Source of the DNA: an uncultured Alteromonadaceae bacterium
GTDB lineage: Bacteria > Pseudomonadota > Gammaproteobacteria > Enterobacterales > Alteromonadaceae
Assembly: GCA_947501935.1 (NCBI GenBank)
Contig: CANMXU010000020.1
Span: 27,282 to 91,281, forward strand
Direction of reading: 5' to 3'
Length of the DNA: 64,000 bases
The position numbers and the translations under genes are program-made. The notes under the pieces are model-generated. The model searched no databases and was not told the origin of the DNA. It saw only the letters and a list, made by a program, of their open reading frames with translations. Positions 16,964 through 24,745 of the stretch are shown piece by piece; position 1 is the first letter of the stretch, and each line of letters begins with the position of its first letter.

Positions 16964-18622
16964 ATGGCAGAGCAAAAAAATCATCCCGAGCTAACTGTTA
17001 GCCAAATTGATCTAACAATAGATGCTATTCCAGACCTGAAAAAGCCTGACTCAAATAAAACAGAGATTATTAACCCCAATGCACTTATAACTTCTGAACA
17101 GCATAAAAGCTCGCCTAAAATTGTGCTTGCTACCTTAAACGCAAGATTCTTTCATACCAGTTTTGGTTTACGTTACCTGTATGCAAATTTAAAAGAATTA
17201 CAGCAATTTTGTCAGATAAAAGAGTTTATTATTCAAACTCGTGCCATTGATATTGTTGAACAAATACTTGATTCTAAACCCGATATTGTCGGTTTTGGGG
17301 TTTATATTTGGAATATTGTTGAAACCACTGATGTAGTTAACTTATTAAAAGTAATCGCCCCTGAAATTAAGGTTGTTTTAGGCGGGCCAGAGGTGAGTTA
17401 TGAAACTGAAGACCAAGCGATTGTGCAGTGTGCCGATTACGTATTAACTGGCCCTGCAGATTTAAGCTTTTATCAATTGTGTAAAGACCTTATTAATAAC
17501 ACGCCACCAGACAAAAAAATTCTAAAGTCGAAACCCGTAGCGTTAGAAGAAATAGCCTTGCCTTATGAATATTATACCGATGAAGACTTAAAGCACCGTT
17601 TGCTTTATGTTGAAGCGTCGCGTGGTTGTCCGTTTAAATGTGAATTTTGTTTATCGTCGTTAGACAAATCTTCTTTGCCATTTGAGTTAGAGTTATTTCT
17701 CGAACAAATGGAAATTCTTTATCAACGTGGCGCGCGAAACTTCAAATTTATCGACAGAACCTTTAATTTAAATATTAAAACTACCATGCAAATTATGCAG
17801 TTTTTCTTAGATAAAATGACTGACGATCTTTATCTGCATTTTGAAGTGGTGCCTGATCATTTACCAAGAAAACTAAAAGAATTATTAGCGCAGTTTCCAA
17901 AGGGCAGTTTACAGTTTGAAATAGGCATACAAACCTTTAATACACAGGTTCAAGCCAATATAAGCCGTAAGCAAAATAACGCCAAGTCAAAAGAGAACTT
18001 AACATGGTTAAGAGATAATACCTCAGCGCATATTCATGCAGATCTTATTTTTGGTTTACCAGGGGAGACCTTCGACACTTTTAAAGACAGCTTTAACCAG
18101 CTGTATCATTGTCGCCCTCATGAAATTCAAATGGGTATTTTGAAACGCTTAAAAGGTAGTCCAATTATTCGTCATACCGAAGCGTTCGATCTACGTTTTA
18201 ACCCGTTGCCACCCTTTAATATATTAAGTACTGACCGGGTCAGTTTTAGCACAATGCAACGTATAAATCGCTTTGCCAGGTACTGGGACATGATAGGTAA
18301 TTCAGGGCGTTTTAAATATTCATTGCCGCATATATTGTCTGATGAACCCTTTGATGACTTTATGGCTATTACTGAATGGATTTTCAATAAAACCGGCCAA
18401 ATTCACAAAATAAGCCTGAAAAAATTGTTTGAGCTCATTTCGCAATCGGTTGAAGCGTTATTTCCAGAAAAGCATAAACTGGTTATTGAAAAAATAGAAC
18501 AAGACTACAATGCAGCGAAGCTTAAAAGCCTGTTTAGTAGCCTTAATTTGTATGGCGCTGAGCAAGTTGAGACAACCAGTAAAAATAGATCGTTAAAGCG
18601 TCAACAACAGCATATGAGCTGA
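16964..18622 (+). CDS. B12-binding domain radical SAM protein
   Basis: 552 residues. After a variable polar leader (about 1-50), a cobalamin-binding Rossmann-like domain spans about residues 52-175 (VLATLNARFFHTSFGLRYLY, DIVGFGVYIWN, VVLGGPEVS). The radical SAM core follows with its 4Fe-4S motif C222-x3-C226-x2-C229 (SRGCPFKCEFC). The C-terminal part resembles DUF4080 (HEIQMGILKRLKGSPI and FNILSTDRVSF). The reaction is unknown; the family includes methyltransferases and ring-forming enzymes. No Shine-Dalgarno is seen before ATG 16964. Monocistronic. Confidence 0.83.
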   Translation: MAEQKNHPELTVSQIDLTIDAIPDLKKPDSNKTEIINPNALITSEQHKSSPKIVLATLNARFFHTSFGLRYLYANLKELQQFCQIKEFIIQTRAIDIVEQILDSKPDIVGFGVYIWNIVETTDVVNLLKVIAPEIKVVLGGPEVSYETEDQAIVQCADYVLTGPADLSFYQLCKDLINNTPPDKKILKSKPVALEEIALPYEYYTDEDLKHRLLYVEASRGCPFKCEFCLSSLDKSSLPFELELFLEQMEILYQRGARNFKFIDRTFNLNIKTTMQIMQFFLDKMTDDLYLHFEVVPDHLPRKLKELLAQFPKGSLQFEIGIQTFNTQVQANISRKQNNAKSKENLTWLRDNTSAHIHADLIFGLPGETFDTFKDSFNQLYHCRPHEIQMGILKRLKGSPIIRHTEAFDLRFNPLPPFNILSTDRVSFSTMQRINRFARYWDMIGNSGRFKYSLPHILSDEPFDDFMAITEWIFNKTGQIHKISLKKLFELISQSVEALFPEKHKLVIEKIEQDYNAAKLKSLFSSLNLYGAEQVETTSKNRSLKRQQQHMS

Positions 18623-18777
18623 TGTCGGTAACAAAGTTAATTACAAAATTTAACTGTATGAATATCTGAAGAATTGAGCTACTTTATCAATATAGTAAGC
18701 CGATCATCATAATTAAACGTTACGGTTTACATGAGTATCAAGCAATTAACTTATCGTTATTTAATTTGGAGAAAGTC

Positions 18778-18969
18778 ATGAATAATAAAATTATTGGTAT
18801 TGTACTCATTATTGTAGGTGTTGCCCTAGCGATTTGGGGATACAACATTTACGATTCTGCTGGTTCTCAAGTAACTAGAGCATTTAATGGCGATACCCCC
18901 ATTGAGGCTTGGGCTGGTATGGTTGGTGGCGTTATTTGTGTTTTAGTAGGAATTACTAGGCTAAAATAA
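18778..18969 (+). CDS. DUF3185 family small membrane protein
   Basis: 63 residues with two membrane helices (IIGIVLIIVGVALAIWGYNIYDSAGS and WAGMVGGVICVLVGITRL) flanking a short loop, the typical DUF3185 layout. Function unknown. ATG 18778 is preceded by TTGGAG at good distance; the upstream ATG at 18766 is not. A small hairpin lies downstream. Confidence 0.8.
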   Translation: MNNKIIGIVLIIVGVALAIWGYNIYDSAGSQVTRAFNGDTPIEAWAGMVGGVICVLVGITRLK

Positions 18970-19046
18970 CTGCTTGGCATATTATTCAAACGATATATTT
19001 AACACTTCCTAGCTTCCGCTACACTTCACATTTTAGTAAACTCATA

Positions 19047-19066
19047 AACGCCCGAAAGAGGGCGTT
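19047..19066 (+). terminator. Short terminator-like hairpin
   Basis: AACGCCC paired with GGGCGTT around a 6-nt loop, followed by an interrupted T-rich tract. It lies between DUF3185 and the next small gene. Confidence 0.5.
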
Positions 19067-19101
19067 ATCTTCATTTTAATCCCACATCCTTTTGAGGAAC
19101 T

Positions 19102-19368
19102 ATGGCTGACTTTCTTGTAATTATTACCCTTATAACCGGTTCTATGGGACTGATGTTATTTGTTATCGGTTCAATTTTTTCTATGGTGACTGCATTTGGC
19201 AATCAACAAAGAGCATATGGATTTTTAATACTTCTATTTCTACCTCTTTCATTAATTTATTGTGCTAAACATTGGCATATAGCCGCGTATTCAGGCCGAA
19301 TGGTTTTTTCAGGTGCTATTTTATTGCTGATAACAGCGGGGATTTTAAAAATTGCAGGCTTGTACTAA
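19102..19368 (+). CDS. Small hydrophobic membrane protein
   Basis: 88 residues with three hydrophobic segments (FLVIITLITGSMGLMLFVIGSIF, FLILLFLPLSLIYCA, MVFSGAILLLITAGILKIAGLY). No family is recognised. The ATG follows TGAGGAAC, a good ribosome-binding site. It is one of a run of small same-strand genes. Confidence 0.65.
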   Translation: MADFLVIITLITGSMGLMLFVIGSIFSMVTAFGNQQRAYGFLILLFLPLSLIYCAKHWHIAAYSGRMVFSGAILLLITAGILKIAGLY

Positions 19369-19400
19369 GTGGTTGTTAAAAATACTTTTAGGAGCTGATG

Positions 19401-19802
19401 ATGCAAATTCAAGGTGAATGTTTCTGTGGTCAAATATCATATGCGATCACAGGGTCGCTTCGTGACGCTAGATCATGTCATTGTTCGCGCTGCAGAAAAG
19501 CCTTTAGCTCACAGGCCTCAGCTTACGCTTTAGTTGAACCAAAACAGTTTGAATGGCTAAGCGGCCAAGAACTTTTAACGCTATACCAAAGCCAGCAAGG
19601 TTTTGGATTGCAGTTTTGTAAAGTATGCGGTTCAACCTTATGTGGCGTTTTTAATGGTCAAATTCATGGTGTAACTTTGGGGTGTGTTAATGGCGACCCT
19701 AAAATTGAAATTGGTCAGCATATTTTTGTTGGCTCAAAAGCTACATGGGAAGTTATGCCTGAGCATGTTGTAAAATACCATGAGGCAGCGCCAAAGTCTT
19801 AA
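19401..19802 (+). CDS. GFA (glutathione-dependent formaldehyde-activating) family protein
   Basis: About 133 residues. Zinc-binding cysteine pairs typical of GFA/CENP-V folds are visible: ECFCGQISY near the start, SCHCSRCRKAF at about 29-39 and FCKVCGSTLCG near 75. The family name comes from one formaldehyde-activating enzyme, and most members have no known substrate. AGGAG at 19390-19394 fits ATG 19401 better than ATG 19398. Confidence 0.85.
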   Translation: MQIQGECFCGQISYAITGSLRDARSCHCSRCRKAFSSQASAYALVEPKQFEWLSGQELLTLYQSQQGFGLQFCKVCGSTLCGVFNGQIHGVTLGCVNGDPKIEIGQHIFVGSKATWEVMPEHVVKYHEAAPKS

Positions 19803-19878
19803 ATTGTATAGTTCCACATTTTAAAAAACCTTAATAACACTTTATCAACAGGCCCTTTTCCGCCTTGAGTATTCCCAT

Positions 19879-20328
19879 ATGAAAAGCATAGATTTATTTG
19901 TAAAAAACTGGAGCAGTAAAAACGCTATGGTTCCAATTGGTAGCGATGATATAGCCGAGCTTGAAACTAAATTACATGCGGTATTGCCTAATGCTTACAA
20001 ATACTTAATTACTACTTATGGCTTGGTACATACCCCTAATGTATTAACCAAAATTATCGACCTAAATGTTGGAATGTCAGAGGTACAAGACTTTTTAAGC
20101 CTTGATGACGTTTTTACACTTTCACAGCTTTATGAAATGAGCGGTATGCCTAAAGGACACATTCTGTTTGCCTCTGACTGTAAGGGCAACATGTTTTGTT
20201 TCAAGTTATCTGACTGTGTCAGCACTAAAAGCGATGCTCCAGTATGGTTTTATCATCATGATTCTTGCACCGTTGCAAAAGCTGCAGACTCTTTCACCCT
20301 GTGGCTTGATCAGTTTAATAATCTTTAA
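19879..20328 (+). CDS. SMI1/KNR4 (SUKH) family protein
   Basis: 149 residues with the SUKH fold order: IAELETKLHAVLPNAYKYLITTYG near the start (equivalent to the LP..Y..FL motif), ILFASDCKGNMFCFKLSD in the middle and an aromatic WFYHHD strand. Such proteins are often immunity proteins of polymorphic toxin systems, but single copies with other roles are common. No toxin gene is adjacent. Confidence 0.72.
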   Translation: MKSIDLFVKNWSSKNAMVPIGSDDIAELETKLHAVLPNAYKYLITTYGLVHTPNVLTKIIDLNVGMSEVQDFLSLDDVFTLSQLYEMSGMPKGHILFASDCKGNMFCFKLSDCVSTKSDAPVWFYHHDSCTVAKAADSFTLWLDQFNNL

Positions 20329-20667
20329 CTATATACATGAAGCTCATGTGAAAGCTTAATTTTAATAAATGCTTTAATGCCTATAGTGAGCAGAAAATGA
20401 AAATACATTCTCAAGTATTTTCTTGTCTTTTACTTATGTTTTTTTCCTCGATAGATGATCTTAAAAACCTAAAGTCAGTTTGCGTTAAGCTAACAGTGTG
20501 GCGAGTGGTTAACCACATTAAAATGGCAAGTCTCAAAGTTACACACACAGCATGAAGTTATAAAAGAGCAATAGCTTGCACACCGTGTGAATAAGTGTTT
20601 ATTATTAAAGAGTATTATATAAGTATTTTATTCATTAACTTGGCGTAATAAATCAGAGGAAATGTCG
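20329..20667. other. Intergenic stretch, possible 52-codon ORF only
   Basis: About 340 bp. It holds a 52-codon frame at 20397-20555 (+), starting MKIHSQVFSCLLLMFFSS, which looks signal-peptide-like but lacks a ribosome-binding site and a convincing mature region. No attC-like site was found despite the cassette-like gene types around it. Confidence 0.4.
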
Positions 20668-20928
20668 ATGCCTACCAATAAGCACAAACGTAAAGCTTCA
20701 GCGTCTAAATCAAAGTCCACTAAAAATGAGCAACAACTTGGCTTGATAAGCTCACATCCCAAAGCATTTGTAATGGTGGGAATGTTTTTTGTTGTTTTGG
20801 GCATATACCTTTTAGCTTTTGAGTCTCAAGATAATGCCATGTTTGGTTTGGCGATGATTTCTTTGGTAGCCGGAGCCGCCACCTCAATATTTGCAAAAAT
20901 ATCTCTAGTAAAGAAAACCGCAAAATAG
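20668..20928 (+). CDS. Small membrane protein with basic N-terminus
   Basis: About 86 residues from ATG 20668, which has AGAGGA at suitable distance; ATG 20662 is too close to it. A lysine/serine-rich tail of about 25 residues precedes two membrane helices (AFVMVGMFFVVLGIYLLAF and MFGLAMISLVAGAATSIFA). The basic tail predicts a cytoplasmic N-terminus. Family not recognised. Confidence 0.65.
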   Translation: MPTNKHKRKASASKSKSTKNEQQLGLISSHPKAFVMVGMFFVVLGIYLLAFESQDNAMFGLAMISLVAGAATSIFAKISLVKKTAK

Positions 20929-20982
20929 TGCCTTTTTATCATAATAAAGTTTGTACAAACTAAGAAAATATCAGGATTTACC

Positions 20983-21177
20983 ATGGTACCTATAGAACAA
21001 GCCATAGAAGCCGCTTATCAGGCACACATATCTTCACTGTATAAGGTTTTGTCACAGTCTATTTTAGCTGCGAATAATGACGAAAATGAAATAAATACTG
21101 CTGAAAGCCGGTTTAAAAAAGGTTTACGCTTTGCCGCTGATGTTAGAAGTAGAGCTAGAGTAATTGCTGATTTATAA
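20983..21177 (+). CDS. Small helical hypothetical protein
   Basis: 64 residues, helical and mixed-charge (QAIEAAYQAHISSLYKVL and SRFKKGLRFAADVRSRAR). CAGGA precedes the ATG. No domain is recognised. It lies between the preceding small membrane protein and the acetyltransferase on the same strand. Confidence 0.5.
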   Translation: MVPIEQAIEAAYQAHISSLYKVLSQSILAANNDENEINTAESRFKKGLRFAADVRSRARVIADL

Positions 21178-21231
21178 CGTATGTGTATTTTCAATTTTAC
21201 TTGTAACAACCAAGAATACTTATGAGTAGCT

Positions 21232-21705
21232 ATGAATATTGAGTTTAGAGAAGCAAGTGTACAAGATGCTGAAACCATAGCTGATTTTGTGATCAAGCTT
21301 ACTAATGAAATTTCTGAGTTATCTACAGCTAAAGCTTTTGAACTTGACCTTGCGATCACCACTGAAAATTGTCGTGCTCTAATTGACAACGGACACTATG
21401 CTGCAATTATTGCTATGCATGAAAATTCAGCCATTGCCGTGGTAACTATTTCACAAACATATGCTTTATATGCCAAAGGGAAGGTGGGTGTAATTCAAGA
21501 GTTTTACGTTACACCAAAATATAGAAAATCAGGTGTTGGTTCAATGCTAATTGAACAGGTGAAAAATTATGGTAAACAACATAAATGGTCATGCATTGAA
21601 TTATGTACGCCACCTTTGCCTGAATTTGAGAGCACTTTAAACTTCTATCAAAAAAACGGATTAACCCCCGTTGGCGGCCGTAAAATGCGGCAGGCATTGG
21701 TATAG
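21232..21705 (+). CDS. GNAT family N-acetyltransferase
   Basis: 157 residues. The GNAT acetyl-CoA site is visible as VIQEFYVTPKYRKSGVGSMLIEQV (motif A, with R/Q-x-x-G-x-G/A seen as RKSGVG) near residue 95, and FYQKNGLTPVG near the end is motif B. The substrate is unknown. It is the last of the small same-strand genes. Confidence 0.85.
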   Translation: MNIEFREASVQDAETIADFVIKLTNEISELSTAKAFELDLAITTENCRALIDNGHYAAIIAMHENSAIAVVTISQTYALYAKGKVGVIQEFYVTPKYRKSGVGSMLIEQVKNYGKQHKWSCIELCTPPLPEFESTLNFYQKNGLTPVGGRKMRQALV

Positions 21706-21826
21706 TTAGGGAGATTAACCTATTTATTCAACAATTAGCCGCTGCTTTATAAATACCCAGTGCCTATTGTTCGGGTAATTCTGCAGAGTATTTACAGTAA
21801 TAACCTCAACCCATAACTGCCGTAAA

Positions 21827-24112
21827 TTAACCGGTTAATTTTTTACCTAATAACACAGATATCTGCTCGGCTCCTACAGGTTTACTAAATAAATATCCCT
21901 GCGCAGAGTCACAGCCAAGTTGCTGAAGCATGTTAAATTGTTCTTTTTTCTCAATACCTTCAGCTGTCACTTCATGACCAAGGTTGTGTCCCATTTCGAT
22001 CATCGAACTTATTAAAAGCTTTGACTTATTATCGGTGAGCATGTCATCAATAAAATACTTATCAATTTTTAAAAAATCTACGTTGAGGTGTTTAAGAGAA
22101 GCAAAAGAGGAATAACCTATGCCGAAGTCGTCGATGGCAAGTAATATACCGAGCTCTTTTAAATGTTCAAAAATAATCAGGTTTTCTTGATTGGTTTGCA
22201 CAACCCCCTCGGTTACTTCTAATTCAAGATCCTCAGGTAATATGCCAGTTTCACTAATAACTTTTTTAATCAAAGGAACTAGATCACTATCAAGAAAATG
22301 ACTAGGTGAAATATTCACCGCCATGCGAACAGCGGGTAATCCGCTTTTCTTCCATAAAGTTGATTGACCACAGGCAGTTTTTAATACCCATTCTGTCAGC
22401 GATTTTATCATACCAATTTGTTCAGCCATGTCGATAAAATCAACCGGAGAAATTTGGCCTAGTTCAGGGTGGTTCCATCGAGACAAAGCTTCAACACTTA
22501 TTACCTCACCCGTATTAATATCAATTTTGGGTTGATAAACTAAAGTAAGTTGTTGCTTTTCTATTGCCTCTCTTAAATATTGCTGTATTTTAAAGCGGTA
22601 TTCGGCTTTCTTGGTTAAGTCTTTGTTGTAATAAGAATACCGGTTTTTACCAAGATCTTTTGCTGCATATAAAGCGGTATCTGCAGCTTTTAATATTGTT
22701 TGTATATCTTTGCCATCATTTGGGTAGTAGGCAATACCTATACTACAAGCAGGAGTGAATTTCCTGCCAATTAATTCAATAGGTTGTGATATAAGATCAA
22801 GACAACGCTGCGCAACGTGGCTTGCGTCATATTCATCTTCTACATCGCTCACAGCAATACAAAATTCATCTCCACTAAGGCGTGCAATGTAGTCAACTTC
22901 ACGGCATGCTTTTTTTAAACGTTGCGCTGCTTCTTTAAGCAGAAAATCACCCGCGTCGTGACCTAAGCTATCGTTAACATGTTTGAAGTTATCAAGATCA
23001 ATATACAATAAACCAAATTTACGGTTATTGCGGGCACATTCTTTTATTAAGCTTTCAATATTTAAATAAAAATGAGTACGACTAGAAAGCTTGGTAAGTT
23101 CGTCAGTGTAGGCTAAGTCGCGAATACGTTTTTGTGTATGCTCTCGCTCCATAACAATACTTGCAAGTCGAGCTGCTGAGGTAAGATCATTTGATTGTTC
23201 TTTATTCGGCAAAGCAGGGTAGTCGAAGTACATACCAAACGCGCCTAATACTTTTCCTGTTGAACCCTTAATTGGCTCTGACCAGCAACAACGCATACCA
23301 AATGGCAGTGCCACATCTTTTAAATCTGCCCATTTAGGATCTGTTTCAATATTTTCTACAATGACACGTTTGCCAGTATAAGAAGATGTGCCACATGATC
23401 CAACTTCTGGACCATTGATTAGGCCGTGTACTGCCTCACAATAGGCTTTTGGTAGACTTGGAGCACCACCATGTAATAGCTTATTTCCTTCTAACTCAAG
23501 CATTGAACAGCGCATCCCTGGGTGACGCTCTTCATATAATAAAGCTATTTCATCATAGATCGAAAGTGCTGGCTTTCCCTTTGCGATCATTTCGAGAATT
23601 TTAGTATTTCGCTTATCAAATAACTCAGCTTTCTTTTGTCGGGTTATGTCAACATGAGTGCCAATTAAACGGATTGGCTCACAAGCAGAACCACGGCTTA
23701 CTTTAAAGGCACGAGAGCGAATAAAAACTTCATGTCCTTGCTTGTGCTGCATGCGCATTTCAACTTCAAATGACTCTGCTTCGCCAGATAAGTATTTTTG
23801 TACTTTATTGAGTACAAAGTCTTTATCATCAAGGTGAACCATTGTAGCCCAAGTACTTAATTTATCTTCAATTTCATATTCACCATACCCAAGCATTTCT
23901 TTCCAGCGAGGTGAATAATAAACCTCATCGGTTTCTAGATCCCAATCCCAAAGGCCATCACTCGCGCCACGCATGGCTAATGCAAAGCGTTCTTCACTAT
24001 TGAAAAGTTGATTTGTACGTACTTCTTTAGTTCGATGGGCTGTAGCTAGTTCAGAATTTAATTTTTCAATCTCTTTACGAAGCTTAATTTCTTTATCGTC
24101 AATCTTGGACAT
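21827..24112 (-). CDS. PAS-GAF-GGDEF-EAL cyclic-di-GMP signalling protein
   Basis: 761 residues with no membrane segment, so cytoplasmic. Order: a coiled-coil start (about 1-35), a PAS domain (about 40-160, GASDGLWDWDLETDEVYYSPRWKEMLGY), a GAF domain (about 175-325), GGDEF (about 335-500, RLSGDEF, a common active variant) and EAL (about 515-755, EALSRW, DDFGIGYSS). Both enzymatic motifs look intact, so it may make or degrade cyclic-di-GMP depending on signal. The PAS or GAF ligand is unknown. It is divergent from the TonB receptor gene, with 630 bp between. Confidence 0.9.
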   Translation of the reverse strand: MSKIDDKEIKLRKEIEKLNSELATAHRTKEVRTNQLFNSEERFALAMRGASDGLWDWDLETDEVYYSPRWKEMLGYGEYEIEDKLSTWATMVHLDDKDFVLNKVQKYLSGEAESFEVEMRMQHKQGHEVFIRSRAFKVSRGSACEPIRLIGTHVDITRQKKAELFDKRNTKILEMIAKGKPALSIYDEIALLYEERHPGMRCSMLELEGNKLLHGGAPSLPKAYCEAVHGLINGPEVGSCGTSSYTGKRVIVENIETDPKWADLKDVALPFGMRCCWSEPIKGSTGKVLGAFGMYFDYPALPNKEQSNDLTSAARLASIVMEREHTQKRIRDLAYTDELTKLSSRTHFYLNIESLIKECARNNRKFGLLYIDLDNFKHVNDSLGHDAGDFLLKEAAQRLKKACREVDYIARLSGDEFCIAVSDVEDEYDASHVAQRCLDLISQPIELIGRKFTPACSIGIAYYPNDGKDIQTILKAADTALYAAKDLGKNRYSYYNKDLTKKAEYRFKIQQYLREAIEKQQLTLVYQPKIDINTGEVISVEALSRWNHPELGQISPVDFIDMAEQIGMIKSLTEWVLKTACGQSTLWKKSGLPAVRMAVNISPSHFLDSDLVPLIKKVISETGILPEDLELEVTEGVVQTNQENLIIFEHLKELGILLAIDDFGIGYSSFASLKHLNVDFLKIDKYFIDDMLTDNKSKLLISSMIEMGHNLGHEVTAEGIEKKEQFNMLQQLGCDSAQGYLFSKPVGAEQISVLLGKKLTG

Positions 24113-24392
24113 AATCGCCTCAAATCAGTGGGTGAAATTACAGTCGAGGTAAATAATTGAAAAGCTTAAAATGGAAAACTATATCTGTTGCTAGATTAAA
24201 GATAGCAATTTTTCTTAATTAGCCAAAGATGTTTATTCGTGGTCATACCTATATAACAGTTAAATAATCACATAGAGATGAATTACTTTATTGCATTGAT
24301 ATAGCATGTTGCTTGTTTTATATAATGGTATTTACCCTATAATCAGAGAAGATTTATATAGCCCTACATTCGCTAATACAAAATATTATTAG

Positions 24393-24404
24393 GTTAAAAA
24401 AGTA
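24393..24404 (+). promoter_or_regulatory. GTTAAAAAAGTA motif upstream of TonB receptor
   Basis: An exact copy of the 12-mer found before the Weimberg operon and the 48078 SDR gene, in the same orientation relative to the downstream gene. It is much farther from the start codon here (about 340 bp). Confidence 0.45.
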
Positions 24405-24581
24405 CCGAGGTCAGGTAAATTCCGCTTAGCTGACTTGCTCAGCAGTGACATAAGCTAAGCTCTCTTGAAAAGAAGTACTTATAAAAAATTGCTGTTGGTA
24501 TATAAAAACAAAGATTTAATAGGGTGTTTTCCCTTTAGTTACTTTTGATTAAATGAAAATTAATTACTTGCTGAATTTTTG

Positions 24582-24597
24582 TTCAGGTTCATTTAAT
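24582..24597 (+). promoter_or_regulatory. PmrA/QseB-like direct repeat (TonB receptor)
   Basis: TTCAG-GTTCAT-TTAAT, an 11-bp-period direct repeat 164 bp before the start codon. It is one of eight such sites in the window. Confidence 0.5.
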
Positions 24598-24745
24598 TAA
24601 TCCTAGGTAGATTAAAAAGTGAGAACAGTTCTATTACTCATTAATAGCCGCTTTTCGAGTGAAATAAATATTTACATAGCCGAAGTAATTAACACTGATC
24701 GCTTCAGCTTAGATAAACTAAAATAGAATTCATAGGGGAAGTAAC

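Larger units (their letters stand above)
24113..24745. other. Long divergent regulatory region
   Basis: About 630 bp with no credible gene, between the cyclic-di-GMP gene and the TonB receptor. It holds a GTTAAAAAAGTA motif (24393-24404), a 7-bp inverted repeat (GCTTAGC 24424-24430, GCTAAGC 24454-24460) and a TTCAG-N6-TTAAT box (24582-24597). Both motifs recur upstream of other genes of the sugar locus. Confidence 0.6.

Noticed and set aside
20397..20555. 52-codon ORF with signal-like start
   Set aside because: No ribosome-binding site and an unremarkable downstream part; only noted in the intergenic entry.
18766..21705. Integron cassette array
   Set aside because: Gene types and common orientation look cassette-like, but I found no attC-like paired core sites between genes and no integrase.
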